Shown here: positions 8,545 to 11,165 of the stretch, piece by piece | How the letters are laid out: each line of letters begins with the position of its first letter | Position numbering within the stretch: position 1 is the first letter of the stretch | Assembly (NCBI GenBank): GCA_039026975.1 | Contig: JBCCLI010000209.1 | Span: 1 to 11,165 of the forward strand | Source: JBCBKZ01 sp039026975 | GTDB taxonomy: Bacteria; Bacteroidota; Bacteroidia; J057 | Direction of reading: 5' to 3' | DNA: 11,165 bases | Translations under genes and position numbers: made by a program | The notes under the pieces: model-generated | The model's database searches: none | What the model was told of the DNA's origin: nothing | Seen by the model: only the letters and a program-made list of their open reading frames with translations

Positions 8545-8666
8545 ACTCTTGCCCCCTAACAATAATTCCATAATCACTATCTACTAGTAATCTCATTTTC
8601 ATCCCTTGCTTTCCATTTCCAGTCATCCTGTTTGAGCATATAAACACGTTCTCAAAACAGATAATT

Positions 8667-11165
8667 ATGATGAAAATCAAAACCTATTGTATGGACTTAC
8701 TAAAAGTCAAGCAAGTCCGTATTCTGAGTTTAGCTTTGATAGCAGGACTCTTCTTTCTTCCTACTAGCACTTACGCTCAACCTAAACTATTAGGCATTGC
8801 CTCAGGTAATGGAAGTATTTTTGCCATAGACCCAGCTACTGAAGAAATAGAAGAATGGGTGAGTCTGGGAGCTCTTCAAAATCCAGGAGGATTTAGGCTT
8901 GATGGCTCATTAACATTGGCAGAAAGCGAGCTCTTTGGATATACCGAAAGTGGAGGTCAATTCGGAAGGGGAGTACTGTACAGTGTGAACCTAGACGGAA
9001 CTAATTTCCAGGTCAGAGCCCAATTTCCCTCTACGGCAAGTGGGGATAAGTCTGACCTAGTTTATCAAGATGGGAAGTTGTGGGGCATAACCAATCCCTT
9101 AAATCAAGGGTTTTTATACTACTTTGACCCACTTACGGATAGCATAGTTATCACTACTAACTTTGTAGACAGCACAGGCAGGGACCCCATTAGCAACCTG
9201 ACTGTCCACGACGGCAAATTCTGGGGAATTGCAAGATTCGGAGGAGACTTTAACAAAGGAACCATTTTCTCGGTAAATACGGATGGAACTAACCTTCAGG
9301 CAGTCCATCATTTTTCAGAAGTATCAGCCAGTGGTATGGAGAATATTACCATGGCCTTTTATGATGGTAAACTATGGGGCACCAATAGATTTGGAGGAAC
9401 TAATTCTAGGGGCTACATCTTTAGCTTTGATGTAAATAATAATGAATTTCAGGTAGAATATACGGTCTTAAATACTGATGAAGCTACTTACCCTGACTAT
9501 GGCTTAGTAGTGTACCAAGATAAGCTTTGGGGAATACTAGGCTCAGGGGGTGATTTTAATAGTGGAGCCCTCTATTATATAGATCCAAGTATTCCAGATT
9601 TCTCTCCTACCTTGACAATCTCCTTTGGTGCAGTAGCTGGTAGCAGATTGAATGACCTTCCCATAGTGGTGGAAGCCCCAGGTGTTGGAGAGGTTTTATC
9701 TGGGATTACTGAAAATGGGGGAGAAAATGGCCGAGGAACCATCTTTTTCGCTGATCCGCTAGAAAATTTGTTTGTATACGTCAGCCTTGATAATGAGGAC
9801 TTGGAAGATGCTGCCGGAGGATTAACTCATGCTAATGGTAAGCTGTACAGTATGCAAACAGCTGGTGGGGCTACGGATAGAGGAGGACTGTTATCCTTTA
9901 ATCAGCTTTCTAGTGAGATTGAAACTTTATACGAGGCCCCTATAGAAAGCCCTTCAGGTGTGTTTATTAATTCTGACCTCTTTGCCACTTCCAATGGATT
10001 TTACATAGGAGAGTGTAATGCAGGTGGAAGGGATAATAACGGTACCATTTTTAGCATTGATAGGGAAGGGGAAAACTTTACAGTTCTTTATGACTTTCCT
10101 GATGATTCTGTAGGGGTACAACCCCGTAGAGTCATTGAAAAAAATGGAAGGATATTTGGGATCACTGGTACTGGCGGTAATAATGATGAAGGGGTGATAT
10201 TCACTGTGGATGCCGCTGGACAGTTTGGTATAGTCCATCACTTTGAGGGCGACCTAAACGGTAGATTCCCTGTGGAGATAGTTGCATTCAATGGTAGAAT
10301 CTGGGGATATACTTCATCTGGCGGACCAAATTTTGAAGGGGTACTATTTTCTTTTGCAGAAGATGGAACAGATTTTCAGGTAGAGAATGCTTTTGGGGGT
10401 ACTAATAATGATGGAGCTAGGCCTCAGGGAGATCTTACTATAGTAGGAGAAAACCTTATGGGAACCACCAGAAACGGCGGGAATGATGATCAAGGAACCC
10501 TCTATATGGTGAATGCTCAGAACACCTATCAAAAGGTTTACGAATATATTGGAGAACTTGATCTGGATGAAAGAGTGAAGTACACTGGAGATAAAGCATG
10601 GGGACTTACAGATATAGATGCAACTGATGGTTTTGAAGAAGAGTATGTGCTTTACTCTATAGACTTAACTACCTACGAGTTTACATCGGAAGTGAACTGG
10701 CAATTTCCTGAAGTAGATGGGGAGGATCCAGATATAAATCCCGAACCTCTTTTCATCTATAATGAAACTATTTGGGGTGTATTTTTAGATGATGAAATTT
10801 TAGCGCATAACTTCTTATGGAAGTATGATCCTCTTACTACTACGGTAGACACCATACATGTATTTGATGATGAAATTCAGGGCTTACAACCTCAATCTGA
10901 GTTGATTGAATTTCAAGGGAAGCTATGGGGTCTAACAGAAGATGGAGGGCTGTATGGTGATGGAGTGATTTATCGCATAAATGAAGACGGAACCGATTTT
11001 AAAAAGGTAGCAGATTTCGGGCCTGATCTAGTAGGTACTAATCCTGAAGAAATTCCGCTACTCTTAGCTAAAGGGATAGCTTCTCTGACGGCTCCCACTG
11101 ATTCCCTCACCTATGGAGATGATTTTCCCATACTAACGGTCACCTCAGATAGCGAACAAGAGTTC
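8667..11165 (+). CDS. Second secreted GloVer-repeat protein, paralogue of the upstream gene (cut by window edge)
   Basis: An open frame of 833 codons runs to the right edge without a stop. The product starts with a signal peptide (hydrophobic core about 19-31, LPTSTYA, predicted cleavage before Gln38) and then GloVer-type repeats to about residue 802. After them SLTYGDDFPILTVTSDSEQE matches the start of the first Ig-like segment of the upstream protein (TYTYGDDGFTFSVLSDEAQA), so an MBG-like domain and a T9SS sorting domain are expected beyond the window. Function is unknown; export to the cell surface or medium is likely. Start choice is open: ATG at 8667 or 8670, or Met9 at 8691, which would give a more typical 29-residue signal peptide. 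No Shine-Dalgarno is visible. Repeat units are more degenerate than in the first paralogue: several lack the Trp-Gly pair (around residues 345, 394, 447 and 598). Confidence 0.88.
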   Translation, partial: MMKIKTYCMDLLKVKQVRILSLALIAGLFFLPTSTYAQPKLLGIASGNGSIFAIDPATEEIEEWVSLGALQNPGGFRLDGSLTLAESELFGYTESGGQFGRGVLYSVNLDGTNFQVRAQFPSTASGDKSDLVYQDGKLWGITNPLNQGFLYYFDPLTDSIVITTNFVDSTGRDPISNLTVHDGKFWGIARFGGDFNKGTIFSVNTDGTNLQAVHHFSEVSASGMENITMAFYDGKLWGTNRFGGTNSRGYIFSFDVNNNEFQVEYTVLNTDEATYPDYGLVVYQDKLWGILGSGGDFNSGALYYIDPSIPDFSPTLTISFGAVAGSRLNDLPIVVEAPGVGEVLSGITENGGENGRGTIFFADPLENLFVYVSLDNEDLEDAAGGLTHANGKLYSMQTAGGATDRGGLLSFNQLSSEIETLYEAPIESPSGVFINSDLFATSNGFYIGECNAGGRDNNGTIFSIDREGENFTVLYDFPDDSVGVQPRRVIEKNGRIFGITGTGGNNDEGVIFTVDAAGQFGIVHHFEGDLNGRFPVEIVAFNGRIWGYTSSGGPNFEGVLFSFAEDGTDFQVENAFGGTNNDGARPQGDLTIVGENLMGTTRNGGNDDQGTLYMVNAQNTYQKVYEYIGELDLDERVKYTGDKAWGLTDIDATDGFEEEYVLYSIDLTTYEFTSEVNWQFPEVDGEDPDINPEPLFIYNETIWGVFLDDEILAHNFLWKYDPLTTTVDTIHVFDDEIQGLQPQSELIEFQGKLWGLTEDGGLYGDGVIYRINEDGTDFKKVADFGPDLVGTNPEEIPLLLAKGIASLTAPTDSLTYGDDFPILTVTSDSEQEF
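8790..11072 (+). repeat. Array of about 50-residue GloVer-type coding repeats, second paralogue
   Basis: The motif equivalent to W-G falls at residues 90, 139, 186, 237, 288, 345, 394, 447, 497, 546, 598, 645, 703 and 754 of the encoded protein, again 14 units, preceded by a short divergent one near residue 42 (KLLGIASGN then GSIFAID). Seven units keep a clear Trp in the K-[LIF]-W-G context or a close variant; the rest have Phe, Tyr, Ile, Met or Ser there. Linker lengths vary more (47-58) than in the first paralogue, but units 12 to 14 have nearly the same positions in both proteins. Confidence 0.85.

Overview
The window looks like chromosomal DNA of a Bacteroidota bacterium, probably of the Cytophagales type (Cyclobacteriaceae/Algoriphagus-like; this last step is an inference). 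The evidence is a type IX secretion (T9SS) C-terminal sorting domain, signal peptides with Gln directly after the cleavage site, an AT-leaning composition, weak or absent Shine-Dalgarno sequences, and a mannoside phosphorolysis operon of the kind described in Bacteroides.

Left part (minus strand, 4639 down to 399): a compact three-gene operon with gaps of 5 and 3 bases. In transcription order it encodes a sodium/solute symporter (SSS family), a GH130 family phosphorylase very like 4-O-beta-D-mannosyl-D-glucose phosphorylase, and a cellobiose/mannobiose 2-epimerase of the AGE superfamily. Together they fit the known cytoplasmic route for beta-1,4-mannobiose: import, epimerisation of the reducing-end mannose to give mannosyl-glucose, then phosphorolysis to mannose 1-phosphate and glucose. 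No mannanase, SusC/SusD pair or regulator lies in the window. A near-palindromic site with a central CG about 140 bases upstream of the symporter start resembles a LacI-family operator. Bases 1-398, downstream of the operon, hold no convincing gene.

Right part (plus strand, 5095 to the right edge): two large secreted paralogues in tandem. The first is complete (1130 aa): signal peptide, an array of about 50-residue GloVer-type (TIGR03803-like) repeats with 14 clear units plus one divergent N-terminal unit, an Ig-like segment, an MBG-like domain, a second Ig-like segment and a T9SS type A sorting domain. The second is cut by the right edge after 833 codons. It has the same signal peptide logic, the same number of repeat units in the same register, and the beginning of the same Ig-like stalk. 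A strong hairpin terminator separates the two genes.

The most unusual feature is this paralogue pair. The number, phase and spacing irregularities of the repeats are conserved between the copies although individual units have drifted, which suggests a closed fold whose unit count is constrained. The biological role of these proteins is unknown. Any link to the neighbouring mannoside operon rests only on adjacency.
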